A DNA stretch of 64,000 nucleotides from Microbacterium lushaniae (GCF_008727775.1 NZ_CP044232.1:3410001-3474000), one strand, 5' to 3'; shown: positions 17,534 to 26,777, numbered from the stretch's first letter. The notes: generated by a model from the sequence alone, not told the origin. Numbers and translations: made by a program.

Positions 17534-18990
17534 TCACCGAGCGCCTCGTCCGCGAACGCGCGCAGACGATCACTTCGTCCCGAGGCCTCATGGTCGCCGT
17601 AGACGACGAGACGCAGGCCCTCATGATTGCCCTGGAAGGTGCGCTCGTAGAGGTCGTGGCGGCCCGCGAACTCCGTTCCGACGGCATCCCAGAGCATCTT
17701 CATCGTTTTGACGCGCGCTTCGGCGGTGACCCCCTCCGATCCGCGAAGGTACCGTCTCAGCGAGGGCGCCAGCTCGGGGGCGTCGAAGTCGCTGGCATGG
17801 GACGGCAGGTAGATCAGTGCCGACCCCAGGTCTTGCAGCACGATCTCCCGCACCCGCGGGTACGCGATGGTGCTGAGCCACCGGTAGGCGTCCACCGCAT
17901 CCGCCTGCGGCGCCCATGTTCCGTCCGATCTGCGAATCGGGTCGAGCACCATCGCGTCGGTCAGGGCATTGACCATACTGCGCCAGGCCAGCACCTCACC
18001 GACCCGCGTACGCACCCCCCGGAAGTCTCCCGTGCCGGTCGCTTCGAGCGCCTTCAGCAGGAGGCCGGCGAGGAAGTCGAACTTCACCCCCAGCCGCGTC
18101 GCGCCGTGCAGCGCCAGCCGCGCGGGGAAACCGGCGACCCCCGTGAACGCGCGGGCGCGATCGAGGTCGCGGTAGACCAGCAGGTCCTCCCAGGGGATGA
18201 GGACGTGATCGAGCACGAGGATGGCGTCGTTCTCGTCGAACCGACTGGTGAGCGGATAGTCGAACGGGCTCCCGATCTCCGACGCCGCCTCCGCGTACGA
18301 CGTGCGGGCGAGCAGCTTGACGCCGGGTGCGGAGATCGGGACGACGGCCACGATGGCGAATGCCGGGTCTCGCAGCGCCGCCCCCGTCGGCGCGATGAGG
18401 GCGAACTGCGCGCCGACGGCCCCCGTCGCGACCACCTTCGCGCCGGAGACGACGACGCCGGCATCCGTCTCCCGCACCGCGTGCACCGCGATGTCGCCGA
18501 TCTCGTCCGGGGGGAGGTGCCGGTCCACGGGCGGATCGACGATGGCGTGCCCGAAGAACGAGACGCGCTCCTGCGCGCGGCGGTACCACCTCTGCGCGTT
18601 CGGGGCGTACTCCCCGTACCACTCGCCGGTCGCGCCGAGCGCCCCCAGAAAGGCCGCCTTGTAGTCGGGTGTCCGCCCCATCCAGCCGTAGGTGCGTCTG
18701 GCCCATGCACGGATGGCGTCTCGGGAGGCGACCAGATGATCCGGCGAGCGCGCCGCGAGGAAGAACGGGTGGGTCTGCCCGCCGTTGCCCGCGTCGGTCG
18801 GCAGGAGAGGCACGGACCCGTCGTGCAGCCCGTCGTACAGACCGGCCACCGTGCGCGCGGTCTGCGCGAACGCCGGGTGCACGGTGACATCCGCGACCCG
18901 ATCGCCGCGCAGCCACACCGCTCGCTCGTCGCGGAGGCTGTCGAGGTATTCCGCCCCCGTCTGCGGACGGGATTCCGCGCGTTCCACCAT
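17485..18990 (-). CDS. 4-hydroxyphenylacetate 3-monooxygenase (HpaB)-like flavin-dependent oxygenase
   Basis: 501 residues of the HpaB/PheA family, two-component FADH2-dependent phenol ortho-hydroxylases with an acyl-CoA dehydrogenase fold. Recognisable elements are the N-terminal TGAEYLDSLRDERAVWLRGDRV, the HPFFLAARSPDHL region, the mid-protein FDENDAILVLDHVLIPWEDLLVYRD and C-terminal YERTFQGNHEGLR. It needs reduced flavin from a partner reductase, very probably the divergent fused reductase at 19123. The ATG at 18990 follows GGAGG. The substrate would be a para-substituted phenol, converted to a catechol-type product. Confidence 0.88.
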   Translation of the reverse strand: MVERAESRPQTGAEYLDSLRDERAVWLRGDRVADVTVHPAFAQTARTVAGLYDGLHDGSVPLLPTDAGNGGQTHPFFLAARSPDHLVASRDAIRAWARRTYGWMGRTPDYKAAFLGALGATGEWYGEYAPNAQRWYRRAQERVSFFGHAIVDPPVDRHLPPDEIGDIAVHAVRETDAGVVVSGAKVVATGAVGAQFALIAPTGAALRDPAFAIVAVVPISAPGVKLLARTSYAEAASEIGSPFDYPLTSRFDENDAILVLDHVLIPWEDLLVYRDLDRARAFTGVAGFPARLALHGATRLGVKFDFLAGLLLKALEATGTGDFRGVRTRVGEVLAWRSMVNALTDAMVLDPIRRSDGTWAPQADAVDAYRWLSTIAYPRVREIVLQDLGSALIYLPSHASDFDAPELAPSLRRYLRGSEGVTAEARVKTMKMLWDAVGTEFAGRHDLYERTFQGNHEGLRLVVYGDHEASGRSDRLRAFADEALGDYDRGGWLPRDEGQMP

Positions 18991-19046
18991 CGGTTCCTCC
19001 AGTCGCTGCGTGGCGTGATTCTTCCAGCCCCGTCGTCCACCCGGCT

Positions 19047-19061
19047 GTCTCACCGTGAGAC
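19047..19061. promoter_or_regulatory. GTCTCA-N3-TGAGAC palindrome, copy 2
   Basis: GTCTCACCGTGAGAC has perfect seven-base arms around one base and is flanked by an outer CACCCGG/CCGGGTG repeat (19039-19045 and 19062-19068). It lies centrally between the divergent HpaB-like gene (57 bases away) and the fused flavin reductase (62 bases away), so it could control both. Confidence 0.75.
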
Positions 19062-19122
19062 CCGGGTGGCGGAGGCGAGCGGATTACGGTTCTGACAGGT
19101 GCTTCACGGAGGAAGGAATCCC

Positions 19123-20292
19123 ATGACGAACGAGCATGCGGGAAACGTCCGCTACGGGATCGATCTGGGGCTTCCCGTGGTGGAGGAGAACGTCTTCCGC
19201 AACGTCGTCGGTCACTTCGCATCCGGGGTGACGGTCATCACGACCGCTGATGGTGACGACCTGTTCGGCACCACCGTCTCGGCGGTGTCGTCCCTGTCCT
19301 CGGACCCGCCGATGATGCTCATCTGCCTCAATCGTTCGAGTGTGACCCATGACGCCGTGGCGCGCTCCGGTCGCTACGCGATCAACATCCTCTCCGCCGC
19401 CCAGGGCGATCTCGCCCGCACCTTCGCACGCAAGGGAGATGACAAGTTCGCCGGCGTCGGGCACATGATCAGCGCGCGCGGCCTCCCCCTGCTGGCCGGC
19501 GCGCTCGCCTCCATCGAGTGCGTGGTGGATGAGACGGCCGTCGGCGGAACGCACACCATCTTCCTCGGCCGGGTCGTCGCGGCCGAAGCACAGGACGGCG
19601 AGCCCCTCGCTTACTACCGCGGGACATTCGGCAACCTCGAGAGCGCCCTGGAGACCGCCGCGTACGAAGGAACCCGGGAGTGGGTGCTGCACCGGCGCAC
19701 ACCCCTGGGGGAGACAATCGACGTCTCGGCGGTCGCATCCTCACTCCGCCTCGAGCAGAAGCTCGTCGACCACGCCCTCCTGCGCCTGGCCACGGAATCT
19801 CTCGTGGAGAAACGCGACGGCGGTCATTACCTGCCCACCGCGATGACCCCCGCGCTCGTGGACAAGCTCTACGGCGATCGCCTGACCATTGCGACGGGAG
19901 TCATCGAGCGGTACCTCACCAGCGCGTCGGACGAGCATCTCGACCGGATCCGCCGGCTCAGCGACCAGGTGCTCGCGGCCATCCCCACGTCCGCCGAGAC
20001 ACTGGAACAGTTCCTCGAGCTCAATCTCGACTATCACGCCGCGATCGTCGATCTCGCGGGTTCCCGCAAGCTGACCGCGAGCTTCCGGGCCCTCAACGTG
20101 ACGACGGTGTGGCGGGAGACGTACGAGGCGGGCGATTGGGAGCGCCAGCTCGGTCCCACCTTCGTCCCGCGTCTGACCGCCGCACTCGAGCAGCGTGACG
20201 TCTCCGCCGCGCAGCGCATCGCCTGCGAGCAGGTGGAGTTCGTCAAGGAGGGGGCCAAGGCGGTCATCGCCGCGCACGGCGGGGCCGTCTGA
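19123..20292 (+). CDS. Flavin reductase fused to a GntR/FCD-like winged-helix regulator domain
   Basis: 389 residues with two parts. Residues about 25-185 are a flavin reductase (HpaC/DIM6-NTAB-like) with GVTVITT, TVSAVSSLSSDPPMML and NILSAAQ, which would supply FADH2/FMNH2 to an oxygenase. Residues about 190-389 hold a winged-helix-like stretch (VASSLRLEQKLVDHALLRLATESLVEKRDGGHYL) followed by an all-helical region with the LNLDYHAAIVDLAGSRKL pattern of FCD ligand-binding domains of GntR regulators. The reading frame is continuous, so this is one polypeptide. It is divergent from the HpaB-like oxygenase across a shared palindrome. It could be a reductase controlled by a ligand domain, or an autoregulated enzyme. 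Confidence 0.82.
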   Translation: MTNEHAGNVRYGIDLGLPVVEENVFRNVVGHFASGVTVITTADGDDLFGTTVSAVSSLSSDPPMMLICLNRSSVTHDAVARSGRYAINILSAAQGDLARTFARKGDDKFAGVGHMISARGLPLLAGALASIECVVDETAVGGTHTIFLGRVVAAEAQDGEPLAYYRGTFGNLESALETAAYEGTREWVLHRRTPLGETIDVSAVASSLRLEQKLVDHALLRLATESLVEKRDGGHYLPTAMTPALVDKLYGDRLTIATGVIERYLTSASDEHLDRIRRLSDQVLAAIPTSAETLEQFLELNLDYHAAIVDLAGSRKLTASFRALNVTTVWRETYEAGDWERQLGPTFVPRLTAALEQRDVSAAQRIACEQVEFVKEGAKAVIAAHGGAV

Positions 20293-20301
20293 GCGGACTG
20301 C

Positions 20302-22038
20302 TCAGCGACTGCTCGGGATCTGGAACCCGAACTGGCGGATCCGCCGGTACATCGTCGCGCGGGAGATGCCGAGCGTCTTCGCCGCGGCGTCACGGTTCCA
20401 ATTCGCCTCGCGCAGGGCGTCGAACACCAGCTCCCGTTCCGTCCGGGCGAGCAGCCCCTCCCCCAGGTTGCGCCGTCCACTGCTGGCGATCTCGCGCGGC
20501 AGGTCATCGATGGAGATGGCATCCCCCTCGAGCCGCACCAGGATGCCGGCCAGGAGGCGCCGCAGCTGCGCCACGTTCCCCGGCCAGGGGTACCGCGCCA
20601 GGATGCTCATGACCTCGGGCGTACGGCGGATCCGCGCCGCTCCGAGCTCGGCCAGGAGACTCTCCACGAGGGCGGGCAGATCGGCCGTCCGTTCCCGCAG
20701 CGGGAGGACCGGCACCGCCACCGGGAAGGTCGTCTCCAGCTCGGGCGAGACCGACTCCACCGTCGCCGCCACCCAGTGCGCACCCGTTCGGACCAGCTCC
20801 AGCACACCCGGGCGGAGAATCGCCGGCAGGGCGTCCAGGTGCCGGATCAGCACGTCGCCGCGGCCGACGAGCTCGCGGCACTGCGCCATCCACGCGGCAC
20901 CGTCTGACGCTGCGACCGCGGCATCCAGTTCGGCCGGGGATGCGACGGAGTGCACGCGACGCGCCCTGCCCGATCCCGGCTCGCCGCTGACGAGGACCGG
21001 GAAACCCAGCTCCTTCGCCCGCGCGACCGGATCGACCGCCGGCGTCGGGGCCGCGGGCCTGCCGGGTGTCAGCATCGGCGGAGCGACTACGCGGCTGAGC
21101 GATGCCACCACCCCGCTCCTGCCCGCGGAGAGCTCCACGATCCGGCAGTGCACCCGATACCGCTCCTCCTCGAACGCCAGCGTCATCAGCCGAGACCGGC
21201 CGCCGTCCGCCACGGCGAGGACGGCCTCGCGCAGCGCGTCCGTGTCCGCGCCGTCACGCAGCAGCTGCTGTGCGGCGTTGTTCGCGATGTACACGTCTTC
21301 GCTGATCCCCACCACGGCCAGAGACGGTCGCCGGGAGTGGCGGGCGAACGCCTCGAACAGGGCGCGTTCGTCACCGCTCGTCGCCAGCGCCAGTTGCTTC
21401 TCGATGGCCACGGCGAGCGTCTGGGTGTAGGGGACGATCATGTGGTTGGCCGACGACAGCCGCTGGCACATGAGCAGCACGCCCGCCATCCTGCCGTACG
21501 GGTCCCGCAGGGGAACGCCCACCGAGGCGAGGTTGTGCTCGGCCTCACGGAAGTGCTCCTCGCCGACGACGAGGAAGCTCTCCAGTCGCTCCGCCGAGAT
21601 CCCCGCACCATTGGTCCCCACCACGGCTTCCTGGAAGGTCGCCCCCAGGCCGCCACCGCGCTGCTCTCCCTCGCGTACGACGCGCGCGTCGCCGACCAGC
21701 GGGAAGACCTGCACGCACTCGCGATCCAGCAGCATCCCCCACGCGTCGGAGTCCTTGCACTGATCGGCGAGGTTCTTCATGACCGGAGTCGCGGCGTCGA
21801 CCAGGCGGCGCGCATGCGTCACCGAGAGCGGGTTGAGCGGCACATCCGCGCTGCCGGCGTCCACACCCAGCTGGCGAGAGCGAACCCAGGAGGTGTAGAT
21901 CTCCGAGCTCACCCCGCCCAGGTCGGGTCGGGGGCTGCCGGACAGGAACTCATTCCGAGCCTGCCGGACGCGCGCCCGCAGCGCGCTGTCGAATCGCGCG
22001 GCATCGCTCGGTCGGGAAGGTGCGTCCGCGAACGCCAT
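20302..22038 (-). CDS. AcoR-like GAF/Fis transcriptional activator with degenerate AAA+ domain
   Basis: 578 residues. An N-terminal GAF sensor (about 60-220, including FLVVGEEHFREAEHNLASVGVP), a PAS-like segment (RPSLAVVGISEDVYIANNAA) and a C-terminal Fis helix-turn-helix (NWNRDAAAKTLGISRATMYRRI) match acetoin-regulator-type proteins. The AAA+ module is shortened: Walker A reads GEPGSGR and no GAFTGA sigma-54 loop is visible, as expected in actinobacteria lacking sigma-54. The ATG at 22038 follows AAAGGAG. It closes the long operon starting at 30965, and Fis-type dimers favour palindromes such as GTCTCA-N3-TGAGAC, so it is the leading candidate regulator of this block. Confidence 0.85.
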   Translation of the reverse strand: MAFADAPSRPSDAARFDSALRARVRQARNEFLSGSPRPDLGGVSSEIYTSWVRSRQLGVDAGSADVPLNPLSVTHARRLVDAATPVMKNLADQCKDSDAWGMLLDRECVQVFPLVGDARVVREGEQRGGGLGATFQEAVVGTNGAGISAERLESFLVVGEEHFREAEHNLASVGVPLRDPYGRMAGVLLMCQRLSSANHMIVPYTQTLAVAIEKQLALATSGDERALFEAFARHSRRPSLAVVGISEDVYIANNAAQQLLRDGADTDALREAVLAVADGGRSRLMTLAFEEERYRVHCRIVELSAGRSGVVASLSRVVAPPMLTPGRPAAPTPAVDPVARAKELGFPVLVSGEPGSGRARRVHSVASPAELDAAVAASDGAAWMAQCRELVGRGDVLIRHLDALPAILRPGVLELVRTGAHWVAATVESVSPELETTFPVAVPVLPLRERTADLPALVESLLAELGAARIRRTPEVMSILARYPWPGNVAQLRRLLAGILVRLEGDAISIDDLPREIASSGRRNLGEGLLARTERELVFDALREANWNRDAAAKTLGISRATMYRRIRQFGFQIPSSR

Positions 22039-22088
22039 GTCAGCTCCTTTGTCGACACGCTGCGCGCCGGAGCGCGCCTGTGATGATC

Positions 22089-23000
22089 CTACTTCGAAGA
22101 CCGCCCCCCGCCCTCGGCCGCCACTCGCCGGAACTGCCGCAGCGCTTCGGTACGCGCTTCGGAACCGCCCGGAGCGAGGGGGTCGACCACGGGGACCGCG
22201 TCCAGCACGCTGCCGAATTTCCGTTCCAGGTCCTCGCGCACCTCGGGGTAGGGGATGGCGTAGAGCTCTCCGGCCTCCATGGCATGCTTCAGGTGCAGCG
22301 CCAGCGTTTCCGGCTCCATGCCGTGCCGGTGCACCTCGGTGAGCGCCGACACGAACTGTTCGTCGGTGCGGATACCCGTGTCCCCGCCGTCGCCGGGGCG
22401 AAGGTCGTGTGACGTCGCGATGTTGGAGCGGATGTTCGCGGGGCACAGCACGGTCACCCCGATGCCATGCCGGGGCAGCACCTTCGCGTAGCTCTCCATG
22501 AGGCTGATCACGCCCGCCTTGGCGGCGGAATAGGGAGCCGTCATGAGACCGCCCTCCAACCCACCGACGGATGCCACCGACGCCACGTGCCCGCCGCGGC
22601 CGGCCTCGATCATCCGCGGGACGAACGTGACCATCCCGTTCACGACGCCGCCCAGGTTCACCCCGAGGAGCCAGTCGTAGTCGGCGAAGGTGAGGGTTTC
22701 GGCGGAACCGAAGCCGTTCACGCCCGCCGTGTTGAACAGCAGTGTGACCGGGTCGCCGAAGTGCGACTCGGCGGCGTCGGCAGCTGCGGCGTAGGCGACG
22801 CGGTCGGTGACGTCGAGGGGGATGCCCCACGCCTCGATCCCCTGCGCGCGCAGCCGGTCGACCGCTTCCTCGACGGCGGCTTCCCGCACATCCGCCACGA
22901 CGATGCGTGCCCCCGCCCGCCCGAACACGACAGCCTGACCGAAGCCCGCGCCCGAGGCCGCGCCCGTGATGAAGGCGACACGACCTGCGAACGGGTTCAC
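22089..23000 (-). CDS. Short-chain dehydrogenase/reductase (last catabolic gene of the Liv operon)
   Basis: 303-residue classical SDR with TGAASGAG cofactor loop, FNTAGVNG and a catalytic YSAAK. It is a clear paralogue of the SDR at 13824. The GTG at 23000 overlaps the livM stop (GTGA) and follows AGGAGA, so it is translationally coupled to the importer. It would oxidise or reduce a hydroxyl or carbonyl group on the imported compound or a product of it. The substrate is unknown. Confidence 0.86.
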   Translation of the reverse strand: MNPFAGRVAFITGAASGAGFGQAVVFGRAGARIVVADVREAAVEEAVDRLRAQGIEAWGIPLDVTDRVAYAAAADAAESHFGDPVTLLFNTAGVNGFGSAETLTFADYDWLLGVNLGGVVNGMVTFVPRMIEAGRGGHVASVASVGGLEGGLMTAPYSAAKAGVISLMESYAKVLPRHGIGVTVLCPANIRSNIATSHDLRPGDGGDTGIRTDEQFVSALTEVHRHGMEPETLALHLKHAMEAGELYAIPYPEVREDLERKFGSVLDAVPVVDPLAPGGSEARTEALRQFRRVAAEGGGRSSK

Positions 23001-24160
23001 GAGGTCTCCTGCCCGTCGGACGGTGCCACCCGACGGCGCCGCAGCGGCCCCGTCAGCCACAGACCGAAGACCTTGAGCAGATGCGTGAGCCCTCGCGGCT
23101 CGAACATCAGGATGAGGACCAGGAGGACGCCGTACAGCACGACCGGGAACTGCCCCACCGGAATGCCCCACGTCCCGTCGGGCGTCGACGAGTTCGCCTT
23201 GAGGAAGGGGATGAACTCGGCGTACCGACTGGCCAGGACGGGGATGGAACAGATGATCAGGCTCCCCACGACCGGCCCCCAGGCGGTGGCCAGCCCGCCC
23301 ACCGTGACGATGATGATGAAGTTCAGGCCCATGCCGAGGTTGAACTGCTCAGGACTGACGAAACGCAGCTGGGCGACGTAGAACGCACCGCCGAGCGCGC
23401 CCATCGCGCTGGAGATGGCGTAGGCGCCGACCATCGAGCGCACCGGGTTGATGCCGGCGACGCGCGCGGGGAGGTCCGCATCCCGAAGGGCCACGATGTG
23501 GCGGCCGCCGGGGGACTTCATCAGCAGGTGGACGAGGAACATGCACAGCGCGACGAACAGCCAGACGAGCATGAACAGCCCCTGCTGGTAGTTGTAGGTC
23601 ATCCCGCCGAACTGCAGCGCCGCGAAATCCAGCGGCCCGACCGAGAGGTTCAGCGCGGCCCTGCGCCCGGCCACGCCACCGGTGAGGTCGCTCCAGTTCA
23701 CGAAGATGTACTGGCCGATGAAGATCAGTCCGAGGCTCAGGACGATCTGATAGACGCCCTTCAGCCGCAGCGCCAAGGGCGCCACGAGCGCTCCCGACAG
23801 GGCTCCCACCACCACGACCGCGAGCAGCCAGAGGGGCAGTGGCAGGTCCATGATCGACCCGAACCCCACCGCCGTGAAGGCGCCGATCGCGAGGAAGAAC
23901 GGCTGCCCCATGTTGATCTGACCCGCATAGCCGTTCAGCACGTTCAGGCCGATCGCGGCGATGGAGAAGAAGCCGACGGTGATGCCGAGCGACAGCAGGA
24001 AGGAATCGGCGGTGCTCAGCGGCAGGACCACGGCGAGCAGGGTCAGGAGCACCGCTCCGTACCTGGTGACGGGCGACTGGAATATCCGCACTTCACGCCG
24101 GATGCGATCGTCGAACACACCCTGCGTCCGAAGGGTGCCGGTGCTTGCCAAGGTGGCCAT
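22997..24160 (-). CDS. livM: Branched-chain-amino-acid-type ABC transporter permease (LivM family)
   Basis: 387 residues with about nine to ten predicted membrane segments and the LivM-type motif GLNVLNGYAGQINMGQ near residue 85, plus the cytoplasmic loop ALRDADLPARVAGINP that couples to the ATPases. HAAT-family importers transport branched-chain amino acids but in actinobacteria also aromatic acids, amides and urea. The position in an operon with a monooxygenase and esterase suggests an aromatic or related organic substrate. The ATG at 24160 lies two bases from the livH stop. Confidence 0.88.
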   Translation of the reverse strand: MATLASTGTLRTQGVFDDRIRREVRIFQSPVTRYGAVLLTLLAVVLPLSTADSFLLSLGITVGFFSIAAIGLNVLNGYAGQINMGQPFFLAIGAFTAVGFGSIMDLPLPLWLLAVVVVGALSGALVAPLALRLKGVYQIVLSLGLIFIGQYIFVNWSDLTGGVAGRRAALNLSVGPLDFAALQFGGMTYNYQQGLFMLVWLFVALCMFLVHLLMKSPGGRHIVALRDADLPARVAGINPVRSMVGAYAISSAMGALGGAFYVAQLRFVSPEQFNLGMGLNFIIIVTVGGLATAWGPVVGSLIICSIPVLASRYAEFIPFLKANSSTPDGTWGIPVGQFPVVLYGVLLVLILMFEPRGLTHLLKVFGLWLTGPLRRRRVAPSDGQETS

Positions 24161-24161
24161 A

Positions 24162-25067
24162 TCAGGCCCTCCGGAACTCACGCGTGGCGAACAGGCCACT
24201 GGGACGGACGAGAAGAACGATGATCATGATGATCCAGGGCAGGACGGTCGCGAAGTGCTGACCGAAGGCCGCCGGGGCGTACCCGTTGGCCAGTTGCTGC
24301 AGCACCCCGAGCACGAGCCCACCGGCGACGCAGCCGGGGAGGGATCGGATGCCGCCGAGGATGAGAGCCGGCAGAGCGGTGAAGGCGACGACATCCAGCG
24401 TCGGGCGCAGCCCCCCGCCGGCCTCCGTCGCCATGAGGACTCCCGCGATCACCGCGGCCCCGGCGCTCATGAGCCATGCGTACGGCGCCACCTTCCGCGG
24501 ACTGATGCCCTGCACGAATGCCGCCTGAGTGTCGCTCGCGATGGCGCGCATCCCCACTCCCACGCGAGTGTGCTGGATGACCAGCCAGAAGATGATGAGG
24601 ACGGCGATGCTCAGGGCGATCACCCAGATGTCGCGCATCGGCACGTTGATGGCGCCGAGCCGGAGGGTGTTCAGGCCCCACGGGTCGCCCAGGAGGAGCA
24701 CTTCCGCCCCCCAGGACGACACCGCCGTGGCCTGGCTCAGGCTCAGCAGGCCGATGGTGACGAGAAGGATCGCCAGGCCGGCGGCATGCTGGTCTGCGGT
24801 GCGGTCGATCCGCTGGAAGATCACGTACTGGATGCCGAGCCCCAGCGCCGTCACCAGGAGGATCGCGATCAGCAGCGAGAGCCAGAAGTCGATGCCGAAG
24901 TTCTGATGGAACTGGAACAGCGTGTAGGCGCCGAGGAGCACGAACGACCCCGGCAGCAGGTTGAAGTGCCCCGTGGCCTTCAGCAGCACGACGAAGCTGA
25001 GCGACACCAGCGCATAGAGGAACCCGAGCGCGATGCCCGAAATGAGGATCTGGACGAAGGTGTCCAT
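24162..25067 (-). CDS. livH: Branched-chain-amino-acid-type ABC transporter permease (LivH family)
   Basis: 301 residues, hydrophobic throughout with eight or so membrane spans. It shows the LivH N-terminal SGIALGFLYALVSLSFVVLL and the coupling loop MRAIASDTQAAFVQGI. It pairs with LivM to form the membrane channel. Start ATG 25067 overlaps the livG stop (ATGA). LivH here ends RPSGLFATREFRRA, the usual family C-terminus. Confidence 0.88.
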   Translation of the reverse strand: MDTFVQILISGIALGFLYALVSLSFVVLLKATGHFNLLPGSFVLLGAYTLFQFHQNFGIDFWLSLLIAILLVTALGLGIQYVIFQRIDRTADQHAAGLAILLVTIGLLSLSQATAVSSWGAEVLLLGDPWGLNTLRLGAINVPMRDIWVIALSIAVLIIFWLVIQHTRVGVGMRAIASDTQAAFVQGISPRKVAPYAWLMSAGAAVIAGVLMATEAGGGLRPTLDVVAFTALPALILGGIRSLPGCVAGGLVLGVLQQLANGYAPAAFGQHFATVLPWIIMIIVLLVRPSGLFATREFRRA

Positions 25068-25879
25068 CAGCCTTCGCCTCCCTTCGTCGTTTTCACGGCC
25101 GACGCGCCCCCGACCGCAGCGGCGCCCAGATATGCCTCTACGACGCGCGGATTGGCCTGCGTCTCCGCGGGGGTGCCCAGTCCGATCGCCTGACCGAAAT
25201 TGAGGGCGAGCACCCGGTCCGCCACATCCATCACCAGGAAGGTGTCGTGCTCGATGAGCACGATGGTCAAGCCCATCGCTTCCTTGAGCTCGAGCACCGC
25301 CCCGATCAACTCGTCGGTCTCCGCATGGTTCAGCCCGGCAACCGGCTCGTCGAGCAGCAGCAGCTGCGGTGCGACGACAGCCGCCTTCGCCAACTCGATC
25401 CGTTTGCGCGTGCCGTAGGGCAGGCTCTTGATGGGCGTGTGGGCGAGGTCGGCCATCCCCATGACATCCAGCACCTCGTAGGCATGCTGGCGCGCGTCGA
25501 TCTCGTCGCGACGGGCCTTGCCGAACCACGCCAGACCGGCCGGGATGCCTGCGCCGATCTTGCTGGCTCGCCCGACGAGCACGTTCTCGAGCACCGTCAT
25601 GCTGGAGAACAGGCCCAGGTTCTGGAAGGTCCGAGCGATACCGTGCTGCGCGATCTGATCCGCCCGCTGGCCCGTCAAGGGTGTGCCGTCGAAACGGATC
25701 TCGCCCGAATAGCTCACGAGCCCGCTGAGGCAGTTGAACAGGGTCGTCTTTCCTGCGCCGTTGGGCCCGATGATCGCGAACAGCTCTCCCCTCTCGACGT
25801 CGAAGCTGACCTGGTCGACGGCCGTGACGCCACCGAATCGGACGGTCACATCCTGGGCGCTCAGCAATGGTCCACTCAT
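25067..25879 (-). CDS. livG: Branched-chain-amino-acid-type ABC transporter ATP-binding protein (LivG family)
   Basis: 270-residue ATPase with Walker A GPNGAGKTT, Q-loop RTFQNLGLF, a variant signature (SLPYGTRKRIELA), Walker B LLLLDEPVAGLN and switch His in IEHD. The LivG-specific insertion after the Q-loop (GRASKIGAGIP...) is present. It starts with the ATGA overlap from livF. The signature departs from the canonical LSGGQ, as in many LivG proteins. Confidence 0.9.
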   Translation of the reverse strand: MSGPLLSAQDVTVRFGGVTAVDQVSFDVERGELFAIIGPNGAGKTTLFNCLSGLVSYSGEIRFDGTPLTGQRADQIAQHGIARTFQNLGLFSSMTVLENVLVGRASKIGAGIPAGLAWFGKARRDEIDARQHAYEVLDVMGMADLAHTPIKSLPYGTRKRIELAKAAVVAPQLLLLDEPVAGLNHAETDELIGAVLELKEAMGLTIVLIEHDTFLVMDVADRVLALNFGQAIGLGTPAETQANPRVVEAYLGAAAVGGASAVKTTKGGEG

Positions 25880-26700
25880 CGGATCCGACCTCTCTTGCGC
25901 TCCTCGTAGGCCCCACGGAAGGAACGCCGGCCTTCGCCGGCGACACCCAGATACAGCTCCTGCACCACCGGGTCCGCCAGCAGATCCGCGCCGGTTCCCT
26001 GCCGCGCGACGGATTTCCCGTCGAGGACGTAGGCGTAATCGGCGATCGACAGCGCCATCGCGGCGTTCTGCTCGATCAGGAGGACGCTGGTCCCCTCGGC
26101 GTTGATCTCGACGATGTAATCCTTGATCTGTTCCACGATGAGCGGTGCGAGCCCCAGCGACGGTTCGTCGAGCATGAGCAGCGTGGGACGCTGCATGAGG
26201 GCCCGCCCGATGGCGAGCATCTGCTGCTCGCCGCCGGACATGAGGCCGGCGAGCTGCTTGCGACGCTCTGCCAGGATCGGGAACATCCCGTAGACGCGGT
26301 CACGGCTCTCTTTCGCCTCCGCCAACGTCCTGGTGAAGCCACCGGCGGTGAGATTCTCCTCGACGGTCAGGTCCGGGAAGGTGCGGCGCCCCTCCATGAC
26401 CATGGAGATCCCCCGCTGTACGCGGGCGGACGCCGTCCTGGACTTCAGGTCCTGACCTTCGAACAGGACCGCGCCGGTGTCGAGCGAGCCTCCGGTGAAG
26501 GGCAGGAGTCCGGAGATCGTGGACAGCGCGGTCGTCTTACCGGCGCCGTTCACGCCGATCAGAACGACGATCTGACCGCGGTACACCCGCAGGTCGACGT
26601 TCTGGAGCGCTCGCACGGCGCCACCGGAGTAGCTGACGGACACCTCGGTCAGTTCGAGCAGGGGCAGCTCTCGCGCACCTGCTGCGGCATCGGATGCCAT
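25876..26700 (-). CDS. livF: Branched-chain-amino-acid-type ABC transporter ATP-binding protein (LivF family)
   Basis: 274-residue ATPase with Walker A GVNGAGKTT, signature MSGGEQQMLAIGRAL, Walker B LLMLDEPSLGLAP and IEQN switch, the hallmark combination of LivF. The ATG at 26700 follows AGAGAGG. It is separated from the binding-protein gene by an 83-base gap holding strong stem-loops, a common arrangement that keeps the binding protein more abundant than the rest of the transporter. Confidence 0.9.
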   Translation of the reverse strand: MASDAAAGARELPLLELTEVSVSYSGGAVRALQNVDLRVYRGQIVVLIGVNGAGKTTALSTISGLLPFTGGSLDTGAVLFEGQDLKSRTASARVQRGISMVMEGRRTFPDLTVEENLTAGGFTRTLAEAKESRDRVYGMFPILAERRKQLAGLMSGGEQQMLAIGRALMQRPTLLMLDEPSLGLAPLIVEQIKDYIVEINAEGTSVLLIEQNAAMALSIADYAYVLDGKSVARQGTGADLLADPVVQELYLGVAGEGRRSFRGAYEERKRGRIR

Positions 26701-26746
26701 GGGGCACCTCTCTGTGAGTCCGGCAACTGCCGGAGACGGGTACGGA

Positions 26747-26777
26747 GCGGGCGGCGACGGGTGCCGTCGCCGCCCGC
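26747..26777 (-). terminator. Intra-operon stem-loop (attenuator) between livK and livF
   Basis: Perfect 14-base inverted repeat, arms 26747-26760 and 26764-26777, loop GTG, beginning seven bases after the livK stop on the minus strand. A second small hairpin (arms 26719-26725 and 26728-26734) lies closer to livF. They probably protect the livK message or reduce read-through. Confidence 0.6.

Noticed and set aside
24162..25946. Extension of livH upstream into a 594-codon frame
   Set aside because: The extra N-terminal part is out of frame with livG, which has all ABC ATPase motifs; the ATG at 25067 with ATGA overlap is the normal start.
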